A DNA stretch of 64,000 bases, from positions 1-64,000 of the forward strand of contig HF985627.1 of the NCBI GenBank assembly GCA_000431155.1, written 5' to 3'. This stretch comes from Bacteroides sp. CAG:927. GTDB lineage: Bacteria; Bacteroidota; Bacteroidia; Bacteroidales; Muribaculaceae. The notes beneath the pieces are model-generated. The model searched no databases, was not told the DNA's origin, and was given only the letters and a program-made list of their open reading frames with translations. This document shows positions 51,209 through 59,228 of the stretch, one piece after another. The position numbers and the translations under genes were made by a program. Within the stretch, counting starts at the first letter, position 1. Each line of letters opens with the position of its first letter.

Positions 51209-52045
51209 ATGGATGCATTAAATATTGAAAATATACTTATAGCTCTTGGGTTGACTCTTGTGGCCGGAATGAGTACCGGCATAGGAGCATTACTCGCATT
51301 CTTTACCAAATCTACCAACAAGAAAATGCTGGCCGGTGCACTTGGTCTTAGTGCAGGGGTGATGCTGTATGTCTCTTTTGTGGATATTTTGCCATTGTCG
51401 TTTGCTGACATTGCAGAGAGTTATTCAGGGAAAATCGGCGAGATTTATGTGACATTGGCTTTTTTCGCCGGGATATTCATGATTGCCGCAATTGATTTTT
51501 TGATACCCGAAAGTGAGAATCCTCATGAGATGCAGCACATGGAATCAATAAGCGAGCGCACCACAAGCTATGCGCATGAGGAAGCCTGCAAGGAGACGCA
51601 CCTCAAGCGCACCGGCATGATGCTTGCTCTCGCTATAGGCATACATAATTTCCCGGAAGGAATTGCTACATTCGTGTCAAGTCTCAACGGACTGGAACTG
51701 GCAATACCTATTGTGGTGGCCATAGCCATACATAATATTCCGGAGGGCGTGGCAGTGTCAATGCCGATATATCATGCCACAGGGAATAGCCGGAAAGCAT
51801 TTCTGATGGCGTTATTATCGGGATTTGCAGAGCCTTTAGGAGCGTTGTTTGGTCTGCTTGTAATCTTGCCATTCTGGACTCCCGTACTTAGCTCATTACT
51901 ACTTTCAGGAGTGGCGGGCATAATGGTGTATATATCTATTGATGAGCTTCTTCCGAGTGCTGAAGGATACGGCTATCATCATATAACCATTGCCGGTGTG
52001 ATACTCGGAATGGCGATAATGGCTGTGTCACTTTTGCTTTTCTGA
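51209..52045 (+). CDS. zupT: ZIP-family metal transporter, ZupT
   Basis: A 278-aa inner-membrane importer of zinc and related divalent metals. About eight TMs are seen, with the conserved binding-site helices IGIHNFPEGIATFVSS and AIHNIPEGVAVSMPIYHATG. A His/Glu-rich loop between TM3 and TM4 (HEMQHMESISERTTSYAHEE) probably handles metal. The start at 51209 (MDALNIENILIALG) is chosen by alignment of TM1 to the family; an in-frame ATG at 51194 is an alternative. The last 18 nt overlap the convergent nucleotidase gene. Confidence 0.92.
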   Translation: MDALNIENILIALGLTLVAGMSTGIGALLAFFTKSTNKKMLAGALGLSAGVMLYVSFVDILPLSFADIAESYSGKIGEIYVTLAFFAGIFMIAAIDFLIPESENPHEMQHMESISERTTSYAHEEACKETHLKRTGMMLALAIGIHNFPEGIATFVSSLNGLELAIPIVVAIAIHNIPEGVAVSMPIYHATGNSRKAFLMALLSGFAEPLGALFGLLVILPFWTPVLSSLLLSGVAGIMVYISIDELLPSAEGYGYHHITIAGVILGMAIMAVSLLLF

Positions 52046-53779
52046 GCCTTTGCCACTGAAAAGGATGTGCCTGTCCTTATTCAATATAGGCGTGGCAATG
52101 GATTCCGGAACAAATTGCCAGTTGGCTGATGAGTCCGGAACGATTGTGCCTATGGTTTCAATCTGCTTCATGAGGTAATAACGCAAATCCTTGTCAGTGG
52201 ATTTTACTATTCGGCTGCCGAGATTTTCTTTGGCGATGCCTGCGCCTATAGTCAGCAAGTCTCCACCTCCGTTTCCGCGATATGAATTTACCGCTACGGT
52301 ATAGGTCTTGTTCATGTCAAAAGGTTTTCCATTGCTGAGGGATGTGATATTGACTTTCTGACCTTCGGGTTTGGTGACATCTACCGTGTAGTCAATGCCG
52401 TAGGCGGAATCAAAGTTGTAGGATGGTTTTTTGAGACGGTTGTGAGTGCTGTCAGGTTTTTCGTCAGCAAAATTGATTATGTGAGAGTTGCTGTCTGTGA
52501 TTTGTTGTGTCCATAATGCGTAGGACATTTCAAGATAGTTTTTGATTTCCTCACCTGTCAGGTTTACGGTATATAACATGTTCTCATACTTGTATAAAGT
52601 GAACATGTCGCTCATTCGTATCTTGCCTTTTTTGATGGAAGCGTCAAATGAAAGCGGTGCAGCAAATGATATATCTGCACCAGAAATATCAAGTTGGAGT
52701 TTGTGTATGAGGTTCATGAAGGGAGAAGCACCAAAGAAGGCATCTCTGGTGGTGATAGAGTCGGTGATATATCCGATTTCGCGATTGACATAATTGTTGA
52801 TGGCGGTGATGTCTTTAGAGAACTGAGCCATAAATTCTTGAGAAGGCGAAAGGGTCTCTATGTTTACGATTTTTCCGCTTACGGATTTCTTGAGAATATT
52901 GCCGTTGTCGTCCTTTTCCACAACAATGTTAAGTTCTCCTATGTTCTTAGCATCATTGGCAGGATTCAAAACGGGTATTTCAGCGCTATCGGGAGCCTTC
53001 ACTACACTGCAATGCACTCTGTGGTCGTGTCCCATAAGTATGGCATCGAATCCGGGAACCTGTTGCGCTACTGTGATAGAAGCGTTTTCATGATAACCGG
53101 ATGTGTCAGTAGCAGGATCAGCGCCAGAATGAAATAATCCGATTACTATGTCGGGGTGCTCGTTTTTGAGAATGATGGGAATGAGTGTCTTGGCGGTTTC
53201 AACAATGTCATCAAACCTCAGGCCGCTCCATAAATTCTCCGGTAGCCATGCAGGTATGGCCGGAGTCAGCATACCGACTATGGCTATCCTAACGCCGTCG
53301 CGCTCAATTATCTTATAAGGAGGGAAATATGGCTTACCGGTAGCGGTGAGTATTGTGTTGGCACTTAATACAGGTACATGCGTCTGCTTGCGATACCGGT
53401 CATATACGCTGTGGCCGGTTTCAATGTCATGGTTTCCAATAGAAGCGGCATCGTAGCCCATGTAATCATAGATTCTTGATACTATATGGGGCGTGACAGT
53501 GTCAATGAAATTGTAATAATAAGCAGTGGGTTGTCCTTGAAGTATGTCGCCATTGTCAAGCAGTATTATTTTGTCGTGTCCAAGAGTATTTCGCAGCGAA
53601 TCAACATAAGTTGAGACTCTGGCAAGGCTGCCGTTGCCGGGGGTGCGGGTAATAAAATTATAGGGGAAGAAATTGCCATGTACATCAGTGGTATAAATCA
53701 CTTTCAGATCATGTTGAGTTGCCATGGCGTACATCAGGTTTGTTATCAGGACAGCAATTAGCAGAAATTTACGAATCAT
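52028..53779 (-). CDS. Periplasmic 5'-nucleotidase / metallophosphatase (UshA-like)
   Basis: A 583-aa exported enzyme with a signal peptide (MIRKFLLIAVLITNLMYAMA). The two-metal phosphoesterase motifs are complete: DVHGNFF, DNGDILQG, GNHDIETG, FHSGAD and GHDHRVH. The C-terminal 5'-nucleotidase specificity domain includes NSYRGNGGGDLL. It hydrolyses nucleotides or cyclic nucleotides to nucleosides for salvage. The operon order tdk, DUF3108, nucleotidase, with 4-nt overlaps, supports a nucleoside-salvage theme. Confidence 0.92.
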   Translation of the reverse strand: MIRKFLLIAVLITNLMYAMATQHDLKVIYTTDVHGNFFPYNFITRTPGNGSLARVSTYVDSLRNTLGHDKIILLDNGDILQGQPTAYYYNFIDTVTPHIVSRIYDYMGYDAASIGNHDIETGHSVYDRYRKQTHVPVLSANTILTATGKPYFPPYKIIERDGVRIAIVGMLTPAIPAWLPENLWSGLRFDDIVETAKTLIPIILKNEHPDIVIGLFHSGADPATDTSGYHENASITVAQQVPGFDAILMGHDHRVHCSVVKAPDSAEIPVLNPANDAKNIGELNIVVEKDDNGNILKKSVSGKIVNIETLSPSQEFMAQFSKDITAINNYVNREIGYITDSITTRDAFFGASPFMNLIHKLQLDISGADISFAAPLSFDASIKKGKIRMSDMFTLYKYENMLYTVNLTGEEIKNYLEMSYALWTQQITDSNSHIINFADEKPDSTHNRLKKPSYNFDSAYGIDYTVDVTKPEGQKVNITSLSNGKPFDMNKTYTVAVNSYRGNGGGDLLTIGAGIAKENLGSRIVKSTDKDLRYYLMKQIETIGTIVPDSSANWQFVPESIATPILNKDRHILFSGKGSEKQK

Positions 53780-54540
53780 TTACCCGTATAGTAAATTTGA
53801 ATTGAACCTACTTTGAGTTTTCCTATAAGTTTTAGAGGAATGAGACGACTGTCAGCTGAAATCCACGCCTGGATGGGATCAGAAGTTTCCTTTTTGCCAT
53901 CAGAAGTGAATGTAAAAGTCACGTAATAAGCGTTGTACTTTTTCTTGTCAAATTTCAGTGATGTTACGCCGTGGTATGTGATTTTGAGCAGTTCTTTGCG
54001 TTTCCCCGAGAAAATATTGATGGTTTTCTGTGAACCCGGTTCAAGAGATTTGAAATCAAGTGTTCGCAGATAATAGAATGAACTTAACATATCCACAGTG
54101 ACACCTTCAGCCTGCAAAGCCATGTTTGCGTATGTGGTTTGGGTGTCTTTTTTGCCACGGCGATAACGGTGACAGTCTCCTAACACAAGATTCCCTTTTT
54201 TCGTGAAATTCACAATGTCATGGCTGTATTTGCCTCCTTCGTGGGCTATTCTCTCATATTTAACGGGAAGCATGTCTGGTTTTGACATTATGGTTGTGAG
54301 AGTGTCGCGTACTTTATAGAATCTGTCGGCCCAAGGTTCTGATCGCGCATAAAGTGTGGATACAAACCTGTTTCCATCATCTCTAAGATATAAGATGCCA
54401 CGCCCAGCCTGTTTTTGAATCAGCCCCCATTTAAACATTACTTTATAGGACAGGGCCTCATTGCCAAGAGTAGTACCTGAGGCGTGAATGGCTAATGATA
54501 AAACAAGAGAGAGGGTTATTAATATTTTGCGTAATGTCAT
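53776..54540 (-). CDS. DUF3108 exported protein
   Basis: A 254-aa protein with a signal peptide (about 1-22, ending HASG) and a beta-rich domain of the DUF3108 family: ALSYKVMFKWGLIQKQAGRG at the start, FYYLRTLDFKSLEPGSQKTI in the middle, and the ending DSRLIPLKLIGKLKVGSIQI. The function of the family is unknown; an envelope or lipoprotein-sorting-type fold is possible. It overlaps both neighbours by 4 nt (ATGA). Confidence 0.83.
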   Translation of the reverse strand: MTLRKILITLSLVLSLAIHASGTTLGNEALSYKVMFKWGLIQKQAGRGILYLRDDGNRFVSTLYARSEPWADRFYKVRDTLTTIMSKPDMLPVKYERIAHEGGKYSHDIVNFTKKGNLVLGDCHRYRRGKKDTQTTYANMALQAEGVTVDMLSSFYYLRTLDFKSLEPGSQKTINIFSGKRKELLKITYHGVTSLKFDKKKYNAYYVTFTFTSDGKKETSDPIQAWISADSRLIPLKLIGKLKVGSIQIYYTGK

Positions 54541-55178
54541 TTGTGGTATTTTAATTCTAAAAATGGCAGAGCATCACGAGATGACTGCTCTATTCTTTTG
54601 TTGCGCCAGCATTTGCGGCAAACGGCGATATAACGGTCATCACCGCCAATTTCCACCTGTGCGCCTTCTTCTACAAAATCGCCATTGGCATCAATTCGGG
54701 CATTGATTATGGTTTTTCTGCCGCAATTGCATGTTGACTTGATTTCGTCAATCGTGTCGGCAATCTCAAATAATCTTTTTGATCCTTCAAACAAATGGCT
54801 CTGGAAGTCAGTTCGCAGTCCGTAACAAATCACATTGCTGCCAAAGTCATCAACTATGCGCGCGAGCTGGTCCACCTGTTCGGTTGAAAGAAACTGCGCC
54901 TCATCGACGAGAAACCAGTCAATCACTGTCATATTCTGCTCAAACAGTTCTTCGGCAAGAGCGTACAAATTAGTGTCCAAATATATCCAAAGACACTCAC
55001 GCTCAATCCCTATACGCGATTTGATTACATTCTTCTTGTCGCGGGTGTCAATTATTGGCTTAAGACATACATAACGCATGCCTCGCTCCTCAAAATTGTA
55101 TGCCTGTGTCAGAAGCAACGCAGTTTTTGCGGAGCCCATAGTGCCGTAGCGGAAATATAATTTGCCTTTGCGATCCAT
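54537..55178 (-). CDS. tdk: Thymidine kinase
   Basis: A 213-aa type II thymidine kinase that phosphorylates thymidine with ATP. P-loop GTMGSAKT (12-19), Walker-B-like DEAQF, and the lasso/substrate region YGLRTDFQSHLFEGS are present. Zinc-binding Cys pairs (CNCG and CRKC) are intact. First gene of the salvage operon with DUF3108 and 5'-nucleotidase. Confidence 0.96.
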   Translation of the reverse strand: MDRKGKLYFRYGTMGSAKTALLLTQAYNFEERGMRYVCLKPIIDTRDKKNVIKSRIGIERECLWIYLDTNLYALAEELFEQNMTVIDWFLVDEAQFLSTEQVDQLARIVDDFGSNVICYGLRTDFQSHLFEGSKRLFEIADTIDEIKSTCNCGRKTIINARIDANGDFVEEGAQVEIGGDDRYIAVCRKCWRNKRIEQSSRDALPFLELKYHK

Positions 55179-55199
55179 ATTCTTAGCGATTACAAATTA

Positions 55200-55207
55200 C
55201 AAATATA
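55200..55207 (-). promoter_or_regulatory. tdk operon promoter, -7 box
   Basis: TATATTTG on the minus strand, 21 nt before the tdk ATG. No -33 at the usual spacing. Confidence 0.55.
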
Positions 55208-55255
55208 GCAACAAAAATTGATAGAATCGGCCGGTCGCGTGTAATAAATGTGCAA

Positions 55256-56542
55256 CTATTTAAGTTCGACCTTTATAAACTCTTTGCATTCAGGAGTTAC
55301 GGGATAATGGCGCGACGCTCTGATGCCACCTACCCATAATATCGTATCGCCCATAACTAATAGTGGCACTTTACTTTTTTGATCGATTGAAAGTTTTGCA
55401 TCAGAAAATATGTCGCTTAGTTTTTTTGATCCTTTCATGCCAAAAGGTGCCAGAGTGTCGCCTTGTTGCCAATATCTGCATTTGAGCTCAAGGCCGCTAC
55501 TTAGAATTGAGGCATCAAAATATGCCACTTTCGTATCTTTTGTAGGGTGGAATAAAGAGATGTCATGTTTGGTGATGATGAATGGAAAATCATCATCGGC
55601 CCCTTTCTGAGTATCTGCTATCGCAAGAATGCCATGATTATTGACAAGCATTGTGCCATTAGCATAAAACCTCGTACCGCTTGTATTGCGGGAATTCAGG
55701 GCATCCTCCATTTGCTTGCGTGAAAACCCTAAATGCTTAAACCATTCATATAGCAACAGGCCGGCAAATGGATGTGCAGCAACCGCATGCAAGTCTATTC
55801 CATCATGCTTAGTCATGGCTTTTTTCGTGTCGTCAAGCATTTGGCGATACAGTCCAAATTGCTCTGAAACATTGTTGAGAGTCTGGGTGATTCCGCACAG
55901 TGCGGTTGGTTGAGTCTGTTCAAAAGCCGGGAGCAGGATATGTCGTATGCGGTTTCGGCTGTAATCGTTGGTTAGGTTTGATGAGTCGGTTATGTATTCA
56001 AGACCTTTTTCAGTCAGATATTTTTCTATATCCTCTCTTTTGCATTGCAGCATGGGCCTTATCACTCCATTTTCATTTCGCCATTTCATGCCGCAGATGC
56101 CTGCAATTCCCGTACCGCGCATGAGATTAAGCATTGCGGTTTCCACATTGTCAGTGTAGTTGTGTGCCACTGCTATAGCTTGTGCAGACAAAGATTCCTT
56201 GAGGCTATAAAACCATGCATAGCGCAGTTCGCGACACGCCATTTCTACACTGGCATTATGGCTGGCGCAGAATGCTTCTACATCCATATCTTTCAGGAGT
56301 ATCTTCACGCCGAGTTTTGCTGCGATGTTAACGGCATGGCGTTGATCGCGCATGCTTTCTTCGCCACGAAGATGAAAATTGCAATGTGCGGCCACACAGT
56401 TGTATCCGAGGTTTACGAGTGCTGTAAGAAGAGCCACAGAGTCGGCCCCCCCACTTAATGTGCATATTACCACACCTTCTTTGTCGGGGAGTAAATGGTG
56501 GGTATCAATGCTCTGCTTGATCGCCGATTCCAGATTTGACAT
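55256..56542 (-). CDS. tilS: tRNA(Ile)-lysidine synthase
   Basis: A 428-aa enzyme converting C34 of the CAU anticodon of tRNA-Ile2 to lysidine; normally essential. The PP-loop SGGADS is at 30-35. HNYTDNVETAMLNLMRGTGI (family signature) and RPMLQCKREDIEKYL follow, then the C-terminal tRNA-binding domain (LAPFGMKGSKKLSDIFSDAK). Its ATG overlaps the stop of the GtrA gene (TGATG). Last gene of the pheS-nth-gtrA-tilS operon. Confidence 0.95.
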   Translation of the reverse strand: MSNLESAIKQSIDTHHLLPDKEGVVICTLSGGADSVALLTALVNLGYNCVAAHCNFHLRGEESMRDQRHAVNIAAKLGVKILLKDMDVEAFCASHNASVEMACRELRYAWFYSLKESLSAQAIAVAHNYTDNVETAMLNLMRGTGIAGICGMKWRNENGVIRPMLQCKREDIEKYLTEKGLEYITDSSNLTNDYSRNRIRHILLPAFEQTQPTALCGITQTLNNVSEQFGLYRQMLDDTKKAMTKHDGIDLHAVAAHPFAGLLLYEWFKHLGFSRKQMEDALNSRNTSGTRFYANGTMLVNNHGILAIADTQKGADDDFPFIITKHDISLFHPTKDTKVAYFDASILSSGLELKCRYWQQGDTLAPFGMKGSKKLSDIFSDAKLSIDQKSKVPLLVMGDTILWVGGIRASRHYPVTPECKEFIKVELK

Positions 56543-57006
56543 CAGGCAGTGCGCTCCTTGAAAGTAACCATGCGGTTGTAAACAAAGTTGGCGAGAGTAT
56601 ATGCAATCATGCCTATAAGAGTTGCTACGCCATAACCGCTAAGGGTAAAGTTACGTATCTTCCATTCCATGTCGCCCAAGACAGTGTAGTCTGTTATAAG
56701 GAAAGTAACAATGAATTGCAGCCCATAGCAAATCAGGAATCCACCGAAAAATTTCAGGGCCTCATGCATTACCTTATTGTGGGAATTGAAAACCCAGAGC
56801 TTATTCCAAACAAAAGAGTTTACAAATCCGGCCACATAGCCAGCTGCGTTGGATACCCAAGGATTGATGCCGAGTAAGCTTTTGCAAATCAGAATTACAA
56901 CTAAGGTAACCATAGTATTGATGACACCTACCAGAGCATAGCGCACAAATTGCAGCACTGTGGTACGGTGGGTACCAATGAAATCTTGAATTTGCATGGT
57001 AAACAT
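56542..57006 (-). CDS. GtrA-family membrane protein
   Basis: A 154-aa protein with four TMs: FVRYALVGVINTMVTLVVIL, NAAGYVAGFVNSFVWNKLWV, the segment FFGGFLICYGLQFIVTFLIT, and YGVATLIGMIAYTLANFVYN. GtrA proteins are thought to flip polyprenyl-linked sugars or assist lipid-linked glycosylation. The FVWNKLWVF motif is the family hallmark. Start may be 57006 or 56997. Located between nth and tilS; no glycosyltransferase is adjacent. Confidence 0.88.
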   Translation of the reverse strand: MFTMQIQDFIGTHRTTVLQFVRYALVGVINTMVTLVVILICKSLLGINPWVSNAAGYVAGFVNSFVWNKLWVFNSHNKVMHEALKFFGGFLICYGLQFIVTFLITDYTVLGDMEWKIRNFTLSGYGVATLIGMIAYTLANFVYNRMVTFKERTA

Positions 57007-57021
57007 TGTGGTTATAAGGAT

Positions 57022-57657
57022 TTATTGTTTGGAATAGTATCGGCATACTGCAGTGAGACCGCAATTCAGACAATCAGGTTTGCGGGCCTTGCATACATAC
57101 CGACCATGGAGTATGAGCCAATGGTGTGCTTTAGGTACAAGCTCTTCAGGTATGTACTTCATGAGGGTCTGTTCGGTTTGCAGCGGTGTTTTACTTTCGG
57201 TGGTCAGGCCTATTCGCTCGCTTACCCGGAATACATGGGTGTCAACAGCCATAGCGGCTTTATTGAACACCACTGCAAGCATTACGTTTGCAGTTTTACG
57301 GCCAACACCCGGAATTTTCATCAGGCTGTCAATATCGCCGGGGACTTCACCATTGAACTCTTCGCAAAGCACTCTTGCCATTCCGGCAAGAGATTTGGCC
57401 TTGTTGTTGGGGTATGATACAGATTTGATGTAAGGGAAAATATCATCAGCAGTTGCACCGGCCATGTCAAATGGAGTGGGGAAGGCTTCAAATAGGGCAG
57501 GCGTTACCATATTGATGCGCTTGTCGGTGCATTGGGCCGACAAGATAACAGCAACGAGCAGCTGGTACGGATTGGCATAATGCAGTTCTGTTTCGGCTAC
57601 CGGCATTGCATGTCCGAACCATTCCAGAACTGCTTCGTAACGCTGCTTGACTGTCAT
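57022..57657 (-). CDS. nth: Endonuclease III (DNA N-glycosylase/AP lyase)
   Basis: A 211-aa base-excision-repair enzyme removing oxidised pyrimidines. The HhH motif LMKIPGVGRKTANV holds catalytic Lys121, and catalytic Asp139 is in AVDTHVFRV. A C-terminal [4Fe-4S] cluster is formed by Cys188, 195, 198 and 204 (C-x6-C-x2-C-x5-C). It starts 3 nt after the pheS stop. Confidence 0.97.
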   Translation of the reverse strand: MTVKQRYEAVLEWFGHAMPVAETELHYANPYQLLVAVILSAQCTDKRINMVTPALFEAFPTPFDMAGATADDIFPYIKSVSYPNNKAKSLAGMARVLCEEFNGEVPGDIDSLMKIPGVGRKTANVMLAVVFNKAAMAVDTHVFRVSERIGLTTESKTPLQTEQTLMKYIPEELVPKAHHWLILHGRYVCKARKPDCLNCGLTAVCRYYSKQ

Positions 57658-57660
57658 GGC

Positions 57661-58680
57661 TTAATGTGCGCTTTGGAATTCTTCAAGGAATCGTTGGTCG
57701 TTTTCCGAGAACATTCGCAAATCCTTGACCTGATATTTGAGGTTGGTGATACGTTCCACACCCATTCCGAGGGCAAAGCCACTGTATTTTTTAGAATCAA
57801 TGCCGCATGCATCAAGCACATTCGGATCAACCATTCCACAGCCTAAGATTTCCACCCATCCGGTATGTTTGCAGAATGAACAGCCTTTTCCGCCACACAG
57901 ATTGCAGGAAATATCCATTTCAGCTGATGGCTCGGTGAAGGGGAAATAGCTGGGACGAAGTCTTATTTTGGTATCAGGCCCAAACATTTGGCGAGCAAAA
58001 TAGAGAAGTGTCTGCTTCAGGTCAGCGAATGATACGTTTTGGTCAACATACAGAGCTTCAACCTGATGGAAGAAACAGTGTGCGCGTGCCGAGATAGCCT
58101 CATTGCGGTACACGCGTCCGGGGCATATTATGCGGATAGGAGGCTGAGTATGCTCCATGACACGGCTCTGTACCGAAGATGTGTGGGTGCGAAGGAGCAC
58201 ATCCGGATTTCGCTGGATGAAGAATGTATCCTGCATGTCGCGGGCAGGATGATCTTCAGCAAAGTTGAGTGATGAAAATACATGCCAGTCATCTTCTATC
58301 TCGGGTCCTTCGGCAATAGTGAAGCCAAGACGAGAGAAAATTGAAACAATCTCTTCGCGGACAAGCGAGAGGGGATGACGGCTGCCAAGAGGCATTGGAG
58401 CCGCTGTGCGTGTGAGGTCAAGAGTGGGATCAATACTTTCGGCTGTCTCTACCTCTTCTTTGAGTTGGTTGATACGCTCGGTAGCATAGTTCTTGAGGTC
58501 ATTCAATGCCTGCCCGATTGCACGCTTTTGGTCGGCTGGTACAGTGCGGAAATCATTGAAGAGCGCGGTAACTTCACCTTTTTTACTCAAATATTTGATT
58601 CGCAGTGCTTCCACTTCAGCTGCATCAGCTGCGGTGAGTGCTGCTATCTCTGCTTTCAGATTGTTAATCTTCTCTATCAT
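57661..58680 (-). CDS. pheS: Phenylalanyl-tRNA synthetase alpha subunit
   Basis: The 339-aa catalytic alpha subunit of class II PheRS. An N-terminal coiled coil (1-85) is followed by the catalytic core: HPLSLVREEIVSIFSRLGF, the motif 2 region FHQVEALYVD, and the motif 3 region GFALGMGVERI. pheT is not adjacent, as is usual in Bacteroidetes. First gene of the operon with nth, gtrA and tilS. A good promoter precedes it. Confidence 0.97.
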   Translation of the reverse strand: MIEKINNLKAEIAALTAADAAEVEALRIKYLSKKGEVTALFNDFRTVPADQKRAIGQALNDLKNYATERINQLKEEVETAESIDPTLDLTRTAAPMPLGSRHPLSLVREEIVSIFSRLGFTIAEGPEIEDDWHVFSSLNFAEDHPARDMQDTFFIQRNPDVLLRTHTSSVQSRVMEHTQPPIRIICPGRVYRNEAISARAHCFFHQVEALYVDQNVSFADLKQTLLYFARQMFGPDTKIRLRPSYFPFTEPSAEMDISCNLCGGKGCSFCKHTGWVEILGCGMVDPNVLDACGIDSKKYSGFALGMGVERITNLKYQVKDLRMFSENDQRFLEEFQSAH

Positions 58681-58713
58681 AGAGCCAATATATATATTTG
58701 CTATAATTATAGT

Positions 58714-58747
58714 GCAAATTTACTAACATTTTGTATTTCCCACAAAA
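58714..58747 (-). promoter_or_regulatory. pheS operon promoter
   Basis: Minus strand TTTTG (58747-58743), 20 nt, TAAATTTGC (58722-58714). Full match; leader near 27 nt. Confidence 0.75.
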
Positions 58748-58758
58748 ATACGGCTAAA

Positions 58759-58794
58759 GAAAAAACGTGCAATGCTTTTATGGAGCATTACACG
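58759..58794 (-). terminator. tRNA-Leu terminator
   Basis: An 11-bp stem (58794-58784 with 58776-58766, one G-U), loop of 7, then T6-7 on the minus strand. It isolates the tRNA from the pheS operon. Confidence 0.85.
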
Positions 58795-58803
58795 CCTGAA
58801 AAG

Positions 58804-58885
58804 TGCGCGCGGGGGGACTCGAACCCCCACGTCGTGAGACACTAGATCCTAAGTCTAGCGCGGCTACCAATTACGCCACGCGCGC
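58804..58885 (-). tRNA. tRNA-Leu (anticodon UAG)
   Basis: An 82-nt class II tRNA. The 7-bp acceptor GCGCGCG/CGCGCGC with discriminator A folds with a D arm (GGUAGCC), an anticodon stem CUAGA/UCUAG and loop CUUAGGA. A long variable arm (UGUCUCACGACG region) and the T arm GGGGG-UUCGAGU-CCCCC complete it. CCA is not encoded. It has its own promoter 11 nt upstream and its own terminator. Confidence 0.95.
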
Positions 58886-58895
58886 TTTCGGACCA

Positions 58896-58927
58896 CAAAG
58901 GTATATCTTTATTCGCTTTTTTGCAAA
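58896..58927 (-). promoter_or_regulatory. tRNA-Leu promoter
   Basis: Minus strand TTTG (58927-58924), 20 nt, TACCTTTG (58903-58896). The transcript starts only a few bases before the mature 5' end. Confidence 0.72.
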
Positions 58928-58934
58928 TCCTATG

Positions 58935-59228
58935 TCAGATACTTTGCTCTATATTCCACACAAAAGCTCTTAGTCCAAGCTTAGGAGTTTCAAGGTCCAT
59001 GGCTCTCAAGGCTTGAAGTATGGTGTCAATCCTATTGTCTTCAACCATGGTAATTAGGGCATCAGCCATTGATGGCCATGCATGGGATCCGTAGTGCGGT
59101 TCGCCGGTTTTGCTGCCACGACCCTGAACCTCATGCCATGCTGTAAAACCGCGACAATTGTTTTTTTCAAGCATGGTTATTATACGATCGTAATATGCTT
59201 GGTCAAAAGCTATGAATATTGATTTCAT
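58935..59228 (-). CDS. PII-like signalling protein
   Basis: A 97-aa protein with the ferredoxin-like PII pattern: beta1 MKSIFIAFDQAYYDRIITML, the GFTAWHEVQGRGSKTGEPHY segment where the T-loop lies, and VEDNRIDTILQALRAMD. The classical TGxxGDGKIF segment and the uridylylation Tyr context of GlnB are absent. It thus belongs to the PII-like group rather than nitrogen-control GlnB/GlnK. It overlaps the RND pump gene by 4 nt (ATGA). PII-like proteins next to CusA-type pumps are known (the PII-NG idea), so a metal or efflux-regulating role is plausible. Confidence 0.78.
   Translation of the reverse strand: MKSIFIAFDQAYYDRIITMLEKNNCRGFTAWHEVQGRGSKTGEPHYGSHAWPSMADALITMVEDNRIDTILQALRAMDLETPKLGLRAFVWNIEQSI

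Noticed and set aside
58681..58803. Phe-rich leader peptide or T-box before pheS
   Set aside because: No Phe-codon run and no T-box-like structure; the hairpin here ends the tRNA-Leu transcript.
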